From Acidobacteriaceae bacterium TAA 166 (GTDB lineage: Bacteria > Acidobacteriota > Terriglobia > Terriglobales > Acidobacteriaceae): a DNA stretch of 64,000 nucleotides. The notes beneath the pieces were generated by a model, which had not been told where the DNA came from, did not search any database, and saw only the letters and a list, made by a program, of their open reading frames with translations. This document shows, one piece after another, positions 45,740 to 55,189 of this stretch (positions within the stretch are counted from its first letter, which is position 1; each line of letters starts with the position of its first letter). A program made the position numbers and the translations under genes. The stretch spans positions 3,836,001 through 3,900,000 of the forward strand of contig ATWD01000001.1 in the NCBI GenBank assembly GCA_000421065.1. The letters run 5' to 3'.

Positions 45740-47254
45740 ATGGGGACTCCTGATTATTTGCAGCAAGTTATTGTCTCGGGCCGGCGATCTGCGGCCAAAG
45801 GCAATCGTTCTCGAGCGGACTCCACGGGGATCTTTCGCCGCCCCTCCGTAACAAGTCTTGTCTGGGCCTCGTTCGACCTTCTGATGGTGCTGCTGGCCGC
45901 GGTGGTTGCCCTGCGGGTCTATACCGTTCTTACCGGCCAGAGCGCTGTTTATCACGTCGTTCCAAGGTTCTTTCACGTCCCGGCTCACATGCTGGTGTTG
46001 TATATCTTCTGGTACGCGGTGTGCCTGGTCTTCTTCTCGCGTTCTTATGGCCTCTATGGCCCGATTCAGGGACGAAGCGGCCTGCATGAACAACGCATGA
46101 CGATCCAGGCATCGCTGACCGCCGGACTTGTGCTGTGCGGAACCCTCTATCTTGCGAATGGATCAGGCGTCGCGCGCAGCATCGTCATGCTGACGGTTCT
46201 CTTCTCTACGGTTCTTCTGTGTGGCCGCAGGGCGATCGGTCGCCGTAGCTTCTATCGCCGCAGCCTGGCCGGCATCGAGACACGGAACGTCCTCATCGTC
46301 GGCGCGGGCCGCGTGGGCCATGCTCTGCGCAATCATCTCGACTCTCTTCAGCACCTCGGTTATCGCTTTAAAGGCTTTGTGGCGTTGACGGAGCGCGAGG
46401 CCGAACTCGATGACGCCGATATCGTCGGGGATGTTCGCAACTGTCTCTCGCTGGCACGTTCTCTGTTCGTCGATGAGATCTTCTTCTCCGTCCCGGGCGA
46501 CAAGAAGCTGATTATCAACACGGTCGAAGAGGCGCGCCAGGCCGGCATCGACGTGCGCGTGGTGCCCGATCTGTACGACGGTCTTGCCTGGAACGCCACG
46601 GTCGAATACATCGGCCAGTTTCCGACGATTCCGCTGCATCGTCGCGACTTCCCGATCGGTGCTTTCCTGTTGAAGCGGATGCTCGATATCACCGTCTCCT
46701 CGATCGCCCTGCTGGTGCTGTCGCCCGTCATGCTGGCGATCTCGATGGCGGTTCGGCTGGATTCCGAAGGGTCGATCTTCTATCGCGCGCATCGTATCGG
46801 GCGCAAGGGTCGTACCTTTGCCTGTTACAAATTTCGCACCATGGTGAAGGACGCCGACAAGCTGAAGGAGAAGCTGGCGCACATGAACGAGCGCGACAGC
46901 GTGCTCTTCAAGATCACCAACGACCCTCGCATCACGCGAGTGGGCCGCATCCTTCGCAAGTACTCGCTGGATGAGCTGCCGCAGTTCTATAACGTGCTTC
47001 GCGGCGATATGAGCCTGGTAGGTCCTCGTCCTCCTATCGCGCGCGAGGTCGAGCAGTACGATATCGAGCATCTGCGACGGCTGAATGTTCTGCCCGGCAT
47101 CACCGGCCTGTGGCAGGTCGAGGCTCGGCAGGATCCCTCCTTCGACAGCTACATCTCGCTCGATACCGCCTATGTCGAGAACTGGAGCCTGTGGCTGGAT
47201 ATGAAGATCCTCGCACGCACCGTCGGCGTGGTCTTCGCCGGCACCGGAAGCTAA
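45740..47254 (+). CDS. Exopolysaccharide priming polyprenyl glycosylphosphotransferase
   Basis: This is a 504-residue membrane enzyme of the WbaP/WcaJ type. Four to five N-terminal transmembrane segments are followed by a nucleotide-binding-like domain (NVLIVGAGRVGHALRNHL). A further membrane segment (LLVLSPVMLAISMAVRL) leads to the catalytic sugar-transferase domain with YKFRTMVKDAD, KYSLDELPQFYNVLRGDMS and VGPRPP. It attaches the first sugar phosphate to the lipid carrier for exopolysaccharide. The ATG at 45740 lacks a strong ribosome site, so the start could be slightly upstream. Confidence 0.93.
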   Translation: MGTPDYLQQVIVSGRRSAAKGNRSRADSTGIFRRPSVTSLVWASFDLLMVLLAAVVALRVYTVLTGQSAVYHVVPRFFHVPAHMLVLYIFWYAVCLVFFSRSYGLYGPIQGRSGLHEQRMTIQASLTAGLVLCGTLYLANGSGVARSIVMLTVLFSTVLLCGRRAIGRRSFYRRSLAGIETRNVLIVGAGRVGHALRNHLDSLQHLGYRFKGFVALTEREAELDDADIVGDVRNCLSLARSLFVDEIFFSVPGDKKLIINTVEEARQAGIDVRVVPDLYDGLAWNATVEYIGQFPTIPLHRRDFPIGAFLLKRMLDITVSSIALLVLSPVMLAISMAVRLDSEGSIFYRAHRIGRKGRTFACYKFRTMVKDADKLKEKLAHMNERDSVLFKITNDPRITRVGRILRKYSLDELPQFYNVLRGDMSLVGPRPPIAREVEQYDIEHLRRLNVLPGITGLWQVEARQDPSFDSYISLDTAYVENWSLWLDMKILARTVGVVFAGTGS

Positions 47255-47287
47255 GGCGGATCAACCCATTCTTTGGGTGGAAAAACG

Positions 47288-47472
47288 GCGCTGCCGCGCG
47301 GGTCCACTACGCGTGGGGCGGTCACTTCGTGACGTGTATATCCCCTTCGGGTCTCGGCTCCCGTTGGTCGCTTGCGGAGATTCTCGCGCCGACTGGAGGG
47401 AGGCCCACGCCGAAGGCGGTACACGCGTCACGAAGTGACCGCCCCACGCGTTGTGGGCCCGGCCGGCAAGCC
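47288..47472. repeat. Palindromic intergenic repeat, near-complete copy
   Basis: It starts GCGCTGCCGCGCGGG and has GGCGGTCACTTCGTGACGTG facing CGTCACGAAGTGACCGC. The arms CCCGTTGGTCGCTTG and GCGCCGACTGGAGGGAGG follow, and it ends GGCCCGGCCGGCAAGCC. It lies between the transferase and nadE on the same strand. Confidence 0.87.
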
Positions 47473-47513
47473 TACGCCTTCTTCATGGAGAAGGCGCGCG
47501 TTAGACTAAAGAT

Positions 47514-49175
47514 GTGAAGATAGCTCTGGCGCAGATCAACCCCACGGTGGGGGACTTCACCGGCAATGTCAAAAAGATCCTCGAATTCGCGTCCCATGCC
47601 GCGGAACAGGGAGCCGAGCTCGTGGTCTTTCCCGAGCTGTGTGTCTGCGGCTATCCACCGGCCGACTTTCTTGAAAAGACCGCCTTCCTCGATCGCGCCG
47701 GACTGGCCGTCGATGAGATCGCCGCATGGACCGCAGAGCCCGGACGGCCGGCGCTTCTGGTCGGCTCCGTAATGCCTGCCGCCTCGGCGGTGGGCAAACG
47801 TGTCTCGAACGTCGCCGTTCTGCTGGCCGGGGGCAGGGTCGCCTTTGTGCAGCGGAAGATGCTGCTGCCGTTCTACGACGTCTTCGACGAGCAGCGATAC
47901 TTCGAGCCGGCCGCATCGCAGTCCCTGACGAAGATCGGCGATCAGCCGGTCGCCATCACCATCTGCGAGGATGCGTGGAACGATAAAGACTTCTGGCCCC
48001 GCCAGCTCTATCCCGTCGACCCGGTCAACGCTCTGATGCAGCAATGGAAGAACGAGGAACATCCACGCCTGATCCTCAACATCTCGGCCTCGCCCTTCTG
48101 CCAGGGCAAGCCTGTGGTTCGCCAGAATATGCTGGCCGCCATCGCCGTTCGTCATAACGCCTTCGTGCTCCTGGTCAACCAGGTGGGCGGCAACGATGGC
48201 CTGGTCTTCGACGGCTCCTCGATTCTGCTCGATCCGACCGGCGCGGTTGTCGCCCGGGCTGCATGCTTTGCCGAGGATCTTGTCGTCGTCGATCTCTCGA
48301 GCACGCGCGAGGCCGCGCCTGCGCCCTGCGACGATGTCGCCGAGATCTGGCAGGCGCTCGTCCTCGGGACACGGGACTATATCCGCAAGTGCGGCTTCAG
48401 CAAGGCTCTCATCGGCCTCAGCGGAGGCATCGATTCGGCTCTGGTCGCGGCCATCGCGGTGGAGGCCCTGGGAGCCGAGAACGTTGTCGGCATCGGTATG
48501 CCGAGTGGATACTCCTCGCTCGGTTCAATCGACGACGCTCGCAGACTTGCCCATAATCTCGGGATCCGCTTCGAGCTGCTTCCTATTCACGACGTCTTCG
48601 CAGAGTTCCAGAAGGTACTCGATCCACTCTTCGCCGGAACTCCCTTTGACCTGGCCGAGGAGAATATTCAATCGCGTACGCGAGGGACGCTGCTGATGGC
48701 GATCTCGAACAAGTTTGGCGCGCTCGTTCTCACCACCGGCAACAAGAGCGAGATGTCCGTCGGCTACTGCACTCTGTATGGCGATATGGTCGGCGCGCTT
48801 GCCGTCATCGGCGACGTCTACAAGACTCGCGTCTACCAGCTGGCGCACCACGTCAATCGCGAGCGCGAGAGGATTCCGCGGAACACCATCGACAAGCCGC
48901 CTTCAGCCGAGCTTCGGCCCGATCAGCGTGACACCGACTCGCTGCCGCCTTATGAGATCCTCGATCCCATCCTGGAGGCCTACGTCGAACGTTACCTCTC
49001 CGCCGAGCAGATTGCGGAGGAGCAGGGCGTCGATCCGGCGCTGGTCCGCTCTGTGCTCAAGCTGGTCGAGCAGAGCGAGTACAAGCGTCAGCAGGCAGCG
49101 CCCGTGCTCAAGGTCACCCAGAAGTCCTTCGGCACCGGACGCAGATTTCCCATCGCGGTCAAGGTTCAGGTCTAA
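47514..49175 (+). CDS. nadE: Glutamine-dependent NAD+ synthetase
   Basis: This is a 553-residue two-domain enzyme for the last step of NAD synthesis. The N-terminal nitrilase-type glutaminase has the triad E41, K115 and C151 (FPELC, QRKMLLPFYD, ITICEDAW). The C-terminal ATP-pyrophosphatase domain carries LSGGIDSA near residue 302 and TTGNKSEMSVGY. The start is GTG. Length is normal. The window also contains part of the nicotinate phosphoribosyltransferase gene, but far away. Confidence 0.96.
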   Translation: MKIALAQINPTVGDFTGNVKKILEFASHAAEQGAELVVFPELCVCGYPPADFLEKTAFLDRAGLAVDEIAAWTAEPGRPALLVGSVMPAASAVGKRVSNVAVLLAGGRVAFVQRKMLLPFYDVFDEQRYFEPAASQSLTKIGDQPVAITICEDAWNDKDFWPRQLYPVDPVNALMQQWKNEEHPRLILNISASPFCQGKPVVRQNMLAAIAVRHNAFVLLVNQVGGNDGLVFDGSSILLDPTGAVVARAACFAEDLVVVDLSSTREAAPAPCDDVAEIWQALVLGTRDYIRKCGFSKALIGLSGGIDSALVAAIAVEALGAENVVGIGMPSGYSSLGSIDDARRLAHNLGIRFELLPIHDVFAEFQKVLDPLFAGTPFDLAEENIQSRTRGTLLMAISNKFGALVLTTGNKSEMSVGYCTLYGDMVGALAVIGDVYKTRVYQLAHHVNRERERIPRNTIDKPPSAELRPDQRDTDSLPPYEILDPILEAYVERYLSAEQIAEEQGVDPALVRSVLKLVEQSEYKRQQAAPVLKVTQKSFGTGRRFPIAVKVQV

Positions 49176-49281
49176 TAAAGAAAGACAATGGAGTTTGAGA
49201 GACGAGTTCGCGGTTAAGGCCGTGGAGCCGTCCGCAAAGTCAGCAGATCCTCACCGCAATACAGCAAGGAAGGTTTTGAAC

Positions 49282-50415
49282 TTGAAGAGAGCTTACATCC
49301 TGTCGACCGCACTGGCGCCCATCTTCGGTTTCGCCATGCTCGCTCTGGCCCAGGCGCCCGTACAGCAGCAGTCCGCACCCCAAACGGCACCGGCGGCGCA
49401 GACGGCGCCAGCCACACAGGGCAGCCCTTCGAAGGCTGGTCCGGCGCCGCACCAGCCGCTTCAGCTGCAATCGCTCGATCCTACGAGCCGGCCCGACCCC
49501 TTTCCCCCGGTCAATCCGAAGTTTTTCACCGCGTCCACGCCGACCGTCGAGACGGTGAACTCCTTCCTCAAAGCCCTGTGGGGATACGATCCTGAACGCA
49601 TCTGGCGCGTCGAGGCCATTCAGAACACCCAGGCTCCCGGCGTGAGCAAGGTGATCGTCTTCGTCACCGACAAGAAGCCGAACTCCAAGGTCGCCACCGC
49701 TGCTTTCTTCGTCACGCCGGACGGCAAGCACGCCATCGCCGATGCCTCGGGCATCATCTCCTTTGGAGCGACACCGTTCGCCGACGCTCGCAAGACCCTG
49801 CAGGATCGGGCTGACGGAGCCTATCGCGGCGCGGCCGGCAAGGACCTTATGCTGGTCGAGTTCGCCGATCTGCAGTGCCCTCACTGCAAAGAGGCGCAGG
49901 CCATCATGGATCGTCTCGCGCAAGACTTTCCCAGCGCGCGCATCGTCTTTCAGAGCTTTCCCCTCACCGAGATTCACCCCTACGCCTTCAAGGCCGCGGC
50001 CTATGGCTACTGCATCGCCAAGCAGAAGAATGACGCCTTCTTCCCCTATGCCGCCGATGTCTACGACAAGCAGATGGCGCTCACCTCCGACACCGGCGAC
50101 CAGACCCTCAAGGACGCTGTGACCAAGGCCGGCCTCGATCCGGGCGCGATCGATCTCTGCGCCGCGACCGATGCCACCAAGAACGCGGTGCAGGCCTCGG
50201 TCAAGCTCGCGGAAGATCTTGGCGTCGATCAGACTCCGATGCTTGCCATCAACGGCCGCATGATTCCGCTGAGCACGCAGGTGCCGTATGAGACGCTGAA
50301 GACCATCATCTCCTACCAGGCGGTGCAGGATGGGGTGAGCACGGGAGCTCCAGCGACGCCCGCGCAGCCGCGGCTTACGACGCCGAGCCTGACGGCTCCC
50401 AGCCCTGCACGATAG
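49282..50415 (+). CDS. Exported DsbA/thioredoxin-like protein
   Basis: This is a 377-residue periplasmic protein. The TTG start at 49282 follows AGGAAGG with 8 bases spacing and begins a signal peptide (KRAYILSTALAPIFGFAML). A Gln/Pro/Ala-rich linker leads to an unassigned domain (about 75-180). A DsbA-like thioredoxin fold follows, with the active site LQCPHCKEA. The cis-Pro loop is DQTPMLAINGRMIP. It probably oxidises or isomerises disulfides. A Pro/Thr-rich tail ends the protein. Confidence 0.85.
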   Translation: MKRAYILSTALAPIFGFAMLALAQAPVQQQSAPQTAPAAQTAPATQGSPSKAGPAPHQPLQLQSLDPTSRPDPFPPVNPKFFTASTPTVETVNSFLKALWGYDPERIWRVEAIQNTQAPGVSKVIVFVTDKKPNSKVATAAFFVTPDGKHAIADASGIISFGATPFADARKTLQDRADGAYRGAAGKDLMLVEFADLQCPHCKEAQAIMDRLAQDFPSARIVFQSFPLTEIHPYAFKAAAYGYCIAKQKNDAFFPYAADVYDKQMALTSDTGDQTLKDAVTKAGLDPGAIDLCAATDATKNAVQASVKLAEDLGVDQTPMLAINGRMIPLSTQVPYETLKTIISYQAVQDGVSTGAPATPAQPRLTTPSLTAPSPAR

Positions 50416-50431
50416 GCCGATGTGAAGAACG

Positions 50432-50490
50432 GCGCTGCCGCGCGTAGTGGGCCCGGGCGGCAGGCCATCGGTTCTCGTCCCTAAAATCGC
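50432..50490. repeat. Shortened palindromic repeat between convergent genes
   Basis: GCGCTGCCGCGCG joins GTGGGCCCGGGCGGCAGGCCATC directly, with the internal arms lost. The outer end TCCCTAAAATCGC matches in reverse complement the GCGATTTTTGGGA seen at other copies. It reaches the permease stop codon. Confidence 0.75.
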
Positions 50491-51797
50491 TAGCCGCGAT
50501 GCAGGAAGAAGAATCGCATCAGGAACAGCAGCGCGAGCCCATACAGCATCCAGCTCGACCTCCTGGCCCGTCCGGTGAGCACCTCGAGCGCGGCATAGCT
50601 GGTCAGCCCGAAGCTCAGTCCGTCGGCGATCGACCACGTCAGCGGAATCGTCGTCACCGTCAGGAATGCGGGGATCGCGATCGCCGGCTCGGTCCACTCA
50701 ATCTGGCCAAGTCCGGTCACCATCAATCCTCCCACCAGGATCAACGCCGGAGCCGTCGCAAAACTCGGAATCGCTCCCACCAGCGGCGCGATAAACAGCG
50801 AGAGGGCAAACAGCACACCCGTTACGATTGCGGTCACCCCGGTCCGTCCACCCGCCGCTACTCCGGCGGAGGATTCGATATAGCTGGTCACCGTGCTGGT
50901 GCCGGTGAGCGAGCCGACGATGGTCGCGGTTGCATCGGCGAAGAAGATGCGATTCAGCCGCGGGATCTGGTGATCGGGAGTCATCAGCTTTGCGCGGTCC
51001 GAGACCGCGACGAGCGTGCCGATGTTGTCGAAGAGATCGACGAAGAGGAAGACGAAGATGATCTCGGCCGCTCCGATGTGAAGCGCGCCGCGAATGTCGA
51101 GATGAAGAGCGGTCGCCTCCAGGGCGTTCAGAGGATAGGGAGCCGGAGCCCAGTGAATCTGATGGAAGACCAGCCCCGCGGCCATCGTTCCCAGCACGCC
51201 GATCAGCATCGACGCTCTCACGCGCAACACCTGGAGCACCGCAATCAGGAGCAGGCCGAAGAGCGCGAGCTCCGTTGTTGGAGCGTGCAGGTTGCCGAGG
51301 GCTACGGTCGTCGCGGCGTTCGGCACGATGATCCCCGCGTTGCGAAATCCGAGGAACGCGATGAACAGGCCGATTCCGCCCGCAACCGCGGCGTGAAGCT
51401 GATGCGGAATCGCGTGGACCAGCATCTGGCGCACGCCGGTGAAGGTAAGGACGAGAAAGATCACTCCCGAGAGAAACACCGCGCCCAGAGCCGTCTGCCA
51501 TGGAACATGCATCGATTTGACGACGGTGTAGGTGAAGTACGCGTTCAACCCCATTCCGGGAGCCAGCGCCAGCGGATAGTTCGCCAACGCTCCCATCAAC
51601 ACGCTGCCAAAGGCCGCGCACAGACAGGTCGCCGCTGTCACCGCGGCGATGGGCATGCCTGTCTCATGCAGAATCGCCGGATTCACGAAGATAATGTAGG
51701 CCATCGTGATGAAGGTCGTGAACCCGGCCAGGATCTCGGTGCGCCAGTCCGTGCCTCGCTCCGCGAAGCCAAAATATTGTTCCAGTCGTGAGCGCAT
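50490..51797 (-). CDS. NCS2 family purine permease (AzgA-like)
   Basis: This is a 435-residue inner-membrane permease with about 12-14 hydrophobic segments. AzgA-type features are the N-terminal FAERGTDWRTEILAGFTTF, TMAYIIFVNP, ALAPGMGLNAYFTYTVV and VDLFDNIGTLVAVSDRAKL. It would import purine bases such as guanine, hypoxanthine or xanthine with protons. It is divergent from the LysR gene 80 bases away, which could regulate it. Confidence 0.92.
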   Translation of the reverse strand: MRSRLEQYFGFAERGTDWRTEILAGFTTFITMAYIIFVNPAILHETGMPIAAVTAATCLCAAFGSVLMGALANYPLALAPGMGLNAYFTYTVVKSMHVPWQTALGAVFLSGVIFLVLTFTGVRQMLVHAIPHQLHAAVAGGIGLFIAFLGFRNAGIIVPNAATTVALGNLHAPTTELALFGLLLIAVLQVLRVRASMLIGVLGTMAAGLVFHQIHWAPAPYPLNALEATALHLDIRGALHIGAAEIIFVFLFVDLFDNIGTLVAVSDRAKLMTPDHQIPRLNRIFFADATATIVGSLTGTSTVTSYIESSAGVAAGGRTGVTAIVTGVLFALSLFIAPLVGAIPSFATAPALILVGGLMVTGLGQIEWTEPAIAIPAFLTVTTIPLTWSIADGLSFGLTSYAALEVLTGRARRSSWMLYGLALLFLMRFFFLHRG

Positions 51798-51877
51798 CCG
51801 TCTCTTGGGGCCGCTGAATAGAATGGTGTGGTCTCCTTCGAGAATACGTGAAAGGAATGCTTCGCCGACGGTCCCCT

Positions 51878-52759
51878 ATGGAGTTACGCAATCTTGCATC
51901 CTTTGTCGCGGTGGCCGAGCAGCTCAGCTTTGTGCGCGCCGCGCAGCGTCTGCACCTTTCACAGCCCGCTCTCAGCGCTCAGATTCAGAAGCTCGAAGAG
52001 GAGATCGGCGTCCAGCTCTTCTTCCGCAACAAGCGCACCGTTCGCCTTACCGATGCCGGTGCTGTATTTCTTATTGAGGCCCGGGCCACGCTTGCGCGAG
52101 CCCAGCAGGCAGTCGAACGTGTCCAGAAGGCTGATCGCGGCGAGATTGGGAGACTCCGCATCGGTTTCGTCTCCTCGGCCGCGCTCGCCGTCGTGCCCGC
52201 CATCGCTGTGGCCTTTCGGAGGCAGTACCCCGAGGTCACGCTCGACCTGATGAACCTTCGCACCAGCAGTCAGCTTAAATCACTTGTCAACAAGTCGATC
52301 GATGTTGGCTTTCTGCGCATGCCGGTCACGCAGGATCAGCTGCAGTTCACGGTGATCCATCGCGAACCGTTCGTGATCGTGCTTCCCGCAGACCATCCTC
52401 TGGCGGCGAAGAAGCAGGTTCGCGTCTCCGATCTTGCGAGGGAGAAGTTTGTCGTCTACGGCAGGCGGTGGGCTCCTGGCTTCTATGATGCGGTGATTCA
52501 TATATGTAACCGTCACGGTTTCAGTCCCGAGATAGCCCAGGAGACGGGAGAGATGTATACCGCGATTGCTCTTGTTGCGGCGGGAGCGGGCGTGGCTATC
52601 CTGCCCCGAACCGTCGTCCTTGCTCAGTCCAACGGCGTCGTCTTCAAGCCGCTTCCTTCCTCGGCTGGAGTCTCGGAGATCGCCATTGCCGTACGTAAGG
52701 ACAATCGCTCCGCTCTTCTCCGATCCTTCGTCGCACTCGCCACGAAGCTGGGAAACTGA
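51878..52759 (+). CDS. LysR-type transcriptional regulator
   Basis: This is a protein of about 293 residues with an N-terminal winged helix-turn-helix (MELRNLASFVAVAEQLSFV, QRLHLSQPALSAQIQKLE) and a periplasmic-binding-type effector domain. The start at 51878 gives the standard LysR N-terminus; ATG 51857 or GTG 51848 would add up to ten residues. It lies between the purine permease (divergent) and the bicupin gene (same strand, 139 bases on), either of which could be its target. The effector is unknown. Confidence 0.92.
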   Translation: MELRNLASFVAVAEQLSFVRAAQRLHLSQPALSAQIQKLEEEIGVQLFFRNKRTVRLTDAGAVFLIEARATLARAQQAVERVQKADRGEIGRLRIGFVSSAALAVVPAIAVAFRRQYPEVTLDLMNLRTSSQLKSLVNKSIDVGFLRMPVTQDQLQFTVIHREPFVIVLPADHPLAAKKQVRVSDLAREKFVVYGRRWAPGFYDAVIHICNRHGFSPEIAQETGEMYTAIALVAAGAGVAILPRTVVLAQSNGVVFKPLPSSAGVSEIAIAVRKDNRSALLRSFVALATKLGN

Positions 52760-52898
52760 GACATTCTGTAATAGGAGAAACGGATTACTGAGTGCTAATC
52801 AAACGATTGGACCGATTGATCCTCTCAGCGCTCCAATAAGCAGGAAGGCTTGATCGGAAGATAAAACATCCGAACGAGCCTCCAAGGAGACGAGAACG

Positions 52899-54146
52899 AT
52901 GAGCGATCCAAAGAAGGTCTTTCGAACGGACGATCTTTCGCGAAGAGTGTTTTTAGGCGCAGGCGGCGCTGCCCTGGCCACCTCGGTGTGGGCCGGCCTG
53001 TCGGCGCAGGCCCAGGAGAGGGTATCCTCCCATGACGCCAGTAACCCCGGGCAGGAGAACAAGGCTCTTTTCGAACAGAACCCCAACTCCAACCTGCCTC
53101 CGGAGACCGACAACGGCGCCATCGGTCCCATCTGGTACTCCTTCGATCTGGCGCACAAGCGCATCCAGAAGGGCGGATGGACCCATGAGGTGACCCAGCG
53201 CGAGCTTCCGCCTTCGACCGATCTGGCCGGCGTGAACATGCGCCTCACCGCCGGAAGCTTCCGCGAGCTGCACTGGCACACCGCCGACGAGTGGGCCTAC
53301 ATGCTCTACGGAAGCGCGCGCGTCACCGTGCTCAACCCCGATGGAACCGTCTTCATCGACGACGTCGGCAAAGGCGATCTCTGGTACTTCCCCGCGGGAC
53401 TGCCGCACTCCATTCAGGGACTGGGGCCGGATGGTTGCGAGTTCCTGCTGGTCTTCGACGAGGGACATTTTTCCGAAGACAACACCTTCCTGCTCTCGGA
53501 GTGGGTCGCCCATACCCCGCCCGAGGTGCTCGAGAAGAATTTCGGCCTTTCAGCCGAAGAGATCGCCAAGCTGCCCAAGGACGAGCTCTACATCTTCCCG
53601 GCGGACCTGCCGAAGTCGCTCGCCGAAGACCGCGCCGCCGTCGGCGGCAAGGCCGTGCAGGCGCAGCAGCAGTACACGTTCAAGATGGCGGCGATGGCAC
53701 CGACCCAAAAGACTGCCGGCGGCGAGGTGCGTGTCGTCGACTCCAAAAACTTTCCGGCTTCGAGAAACATCGCCGCGGGTCTGGTCACGGTGAAGCCTGG
53801 AGGCATGCGCGAGCTGCACTGGCACCCCAACGCCTCCGAGTGGCAGTTCTACCTCACGGGCAAGGGAAGGATGACCGTCTTCATGCCCACGGGCCGCGCC
53901 CGCACCATGGACTTCAACGCAAATGACGTCGGCTTCGTTCCCGCCGTCGCCGGCCACTACGTCGAGAATACCGGCGACACCGATCTCATCTTCCTTGAGA
54001 TGTTCAAGACCCATGAGTTTCAGGACATCTCGCTCAACAACTGGATTCGCCGCCTGCCGCCCCAGATGATCACCTCTCACCTAAATCTCAACGAGGCGAC
54101 GATCCGGAAGATACCATCGGAGAAGCAAGAGATCCTGATTCGCTAG
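52899..54146 (+). CDS. Exported bicupin, oxalate decarboxylase-like
   Basis: This is a 415-residue bicupin with a Tat-type signal (SRRVFLGAGGAAL). Each cupin carries a manganese-site pattern: RELHWHTADEW with a later His near LPHS, and RELHWHPNASEW with GHYVEN. The lid segment reads SEDNT, retaining the Glu needed for decarboxylation of oxalate to formate and CO2, as opposed to oxidase variants. It would act outside the cytoplasm. The upstream start has AAGGAG. It precedes the TSUP gene by 9 bases. Confidence 0.92.
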   Translation: MSDPKKVFRTDDLSRRVFLGAGGAALATSVWAGLSAQAQERVSSHDASNPGQENKALFEQNPNSNLPPETDNGAIGPIWYSFDLAHKRIQKGGWTHEVTQRELPPSTDLAGVNMRLTAGSFRELHWHTADEWAYMLYGSARVTVLNPDGTVFIDDVGKGDLWYFPAGLPHSIQGLGPDGCEFLLVFDEGHFSEDNTFLLSEWVAHTPPEVLEKNFGLSAEEIAKLPKDELYIFPADLPKSLAEDRAAVGGKAVQAQQQYTFKMAAMAPTQKTAGGEVRVVDSKNFPASRNIAAGLVTVKPGGMRELHWHPNASEWQFYLTGKGRMTVFMPTGRARTMDFNANDVGFVPAVAGHYVENTGDTDLIFLEMFKTHEFQDISLNNWIRRLPPQMITSHLNLNEATIRKIPSEKQEILIR

Positions 54147-54155
54147 TGGAGGCAG

Positions 54156-54992
54156 ATGCCCGCATACGAGTTCACGCTCATCGTCTTTCTTGTCTCCACC
54201 ACTGCCGGCCTCGTCGGCGCTCTTACCGGGCTGGGCGGGGGAGTCATCGTGACCCCCGCTCTCACGCTTCTGCTGGGCGTGGATATTCGATATGCCATCG
54301 GGGCGAGCCTGGTCTCGGTCATCGCCACCTCCTCGGGAGCCGCCGCGGCCTACGTGCGCGACGGTCTCTCGAACATCCGTATCGGCATGTTCCTTGAGCT
54401 TGCCACGACAGTCGGGGCCATCTGCGGGGCTCTGCTCTCGAGCAGAATTCCCACGGCCGCGCTGGCCATTATCTTTGGCTGCGTGCTTCTGCACTCGGCG
54501 TGGCAGACCAGCCAGCCGCGCCATGAGGGAGCCACGGTACAGACGCCGAGCCCGCTGGCAGAGAGGCTCAAGCTTGGGGGCATCTATCGCTCGCGTACCG
54601 AGACCATTCCCTACGCGGTCACGCATCCTACCGGAGGCTTCAGCCTGATGTACGTCGCCGGACTGCTCTCCGGGCTGCTCGGCATCGGTTCCGGAGCGCT
54701 CAAGGTGATCGCCATGGACCGCATCATGGGCATCCCCTTCAAGGTGTCGACCGCCACCAGCAGCTTCATGATCGGCGTTACAGGGGTGGCCAGCGCCGCC
54801 ATCTACCTCAAGCGCGGGTACATCCATCCCGTCATCGCCCTGCCCGTAATGCTAGGCGTGCTGGTCGGGTCGATGACCGGGGCACGGCTGCTGCCGCGGC
54901 TGCCGGTCGCGTTTCTTCGGCGGATGTTTGCCGTCATCGTCGCTGTCATCGCGGTGCAGATGATCGTTCAGGGAATCCGGGGGAGGCTCTAG
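54156..54992 (+). CDS. TSUP/TauE-SafE family transporter
   Basis: This is a 278-residue membrane protein with about eight hydrophobic segments. The TSUP signatures GALTGLGGGVIVTPALTLLL (N-terminal) and GLLGIGSGALKV (second half) are clear. Members export or import sulfur or carboxylate anions. Its 9-base spacing after the bicupin gene suggests an oxalate- or formate-related role, which is an inference. DUF1634 follows after a repeat copy. Confidence 0.9.
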   Translation: MPAYEFTLIVFLVSTTAGLVGALTGLGGGVIVTPALTLLLGVDIRYAIGASLVSVIATSSGAAAAYVRDGLSNIRIGMFLELATTVGAICGALLSSRIPTAALAIIFGCVLLHSAWQTSQPRHEGATVQTPSPLAERLKLGGIYRSRTETIPYAVTHPTGGFSLMYVAGLLSGLLGIGSGALKVIAMDRIMGIPFKVSTATSSFMIGVTGVASAAIYLKRGYIHPVIALPVMLGVLVGSMTGARLLPRLPVAFLRRMFAVIVAVIAVQMIVQGIRGRL

Positions 54993-55020
54993 ATTGTCTC
55001 GACCTCTTTTTTGAAGACGT

Positions 55021-55148
55021 GCGCTGCCGCGCGGGCTCACTACGCGTGGAGCGGTCACTTCGTGACGCGTATACCGGCTTCGCCGTGGGCCTCCCTTCGG
55101 TTCGGTGCAAACATCTTCGCAAGCGACCAGTGGGCCCGGCCGGCCATC
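55021..55148. repeat. Palindromic intergenic repeat inserted between TSUP and DUF1634 genes
   Basis: It starts GCGCTGCCGCGCGGGC, then GAGCGGTCACTTCGTGACGC with GTATACCGG, GGGCCTCCCTTCGGTTCGG and GCAAGCGACCAGTGGGCCC, and ends CGGCCGGCCATC. The arms are shorter than in complete copies. It separates two genes that are usually directly adjacent. Confidence 0.83.
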
Positions 55149-55189
55149 GCAACTCGATTCGCTCTATGCACTGAGGAGGAACTGATCGA

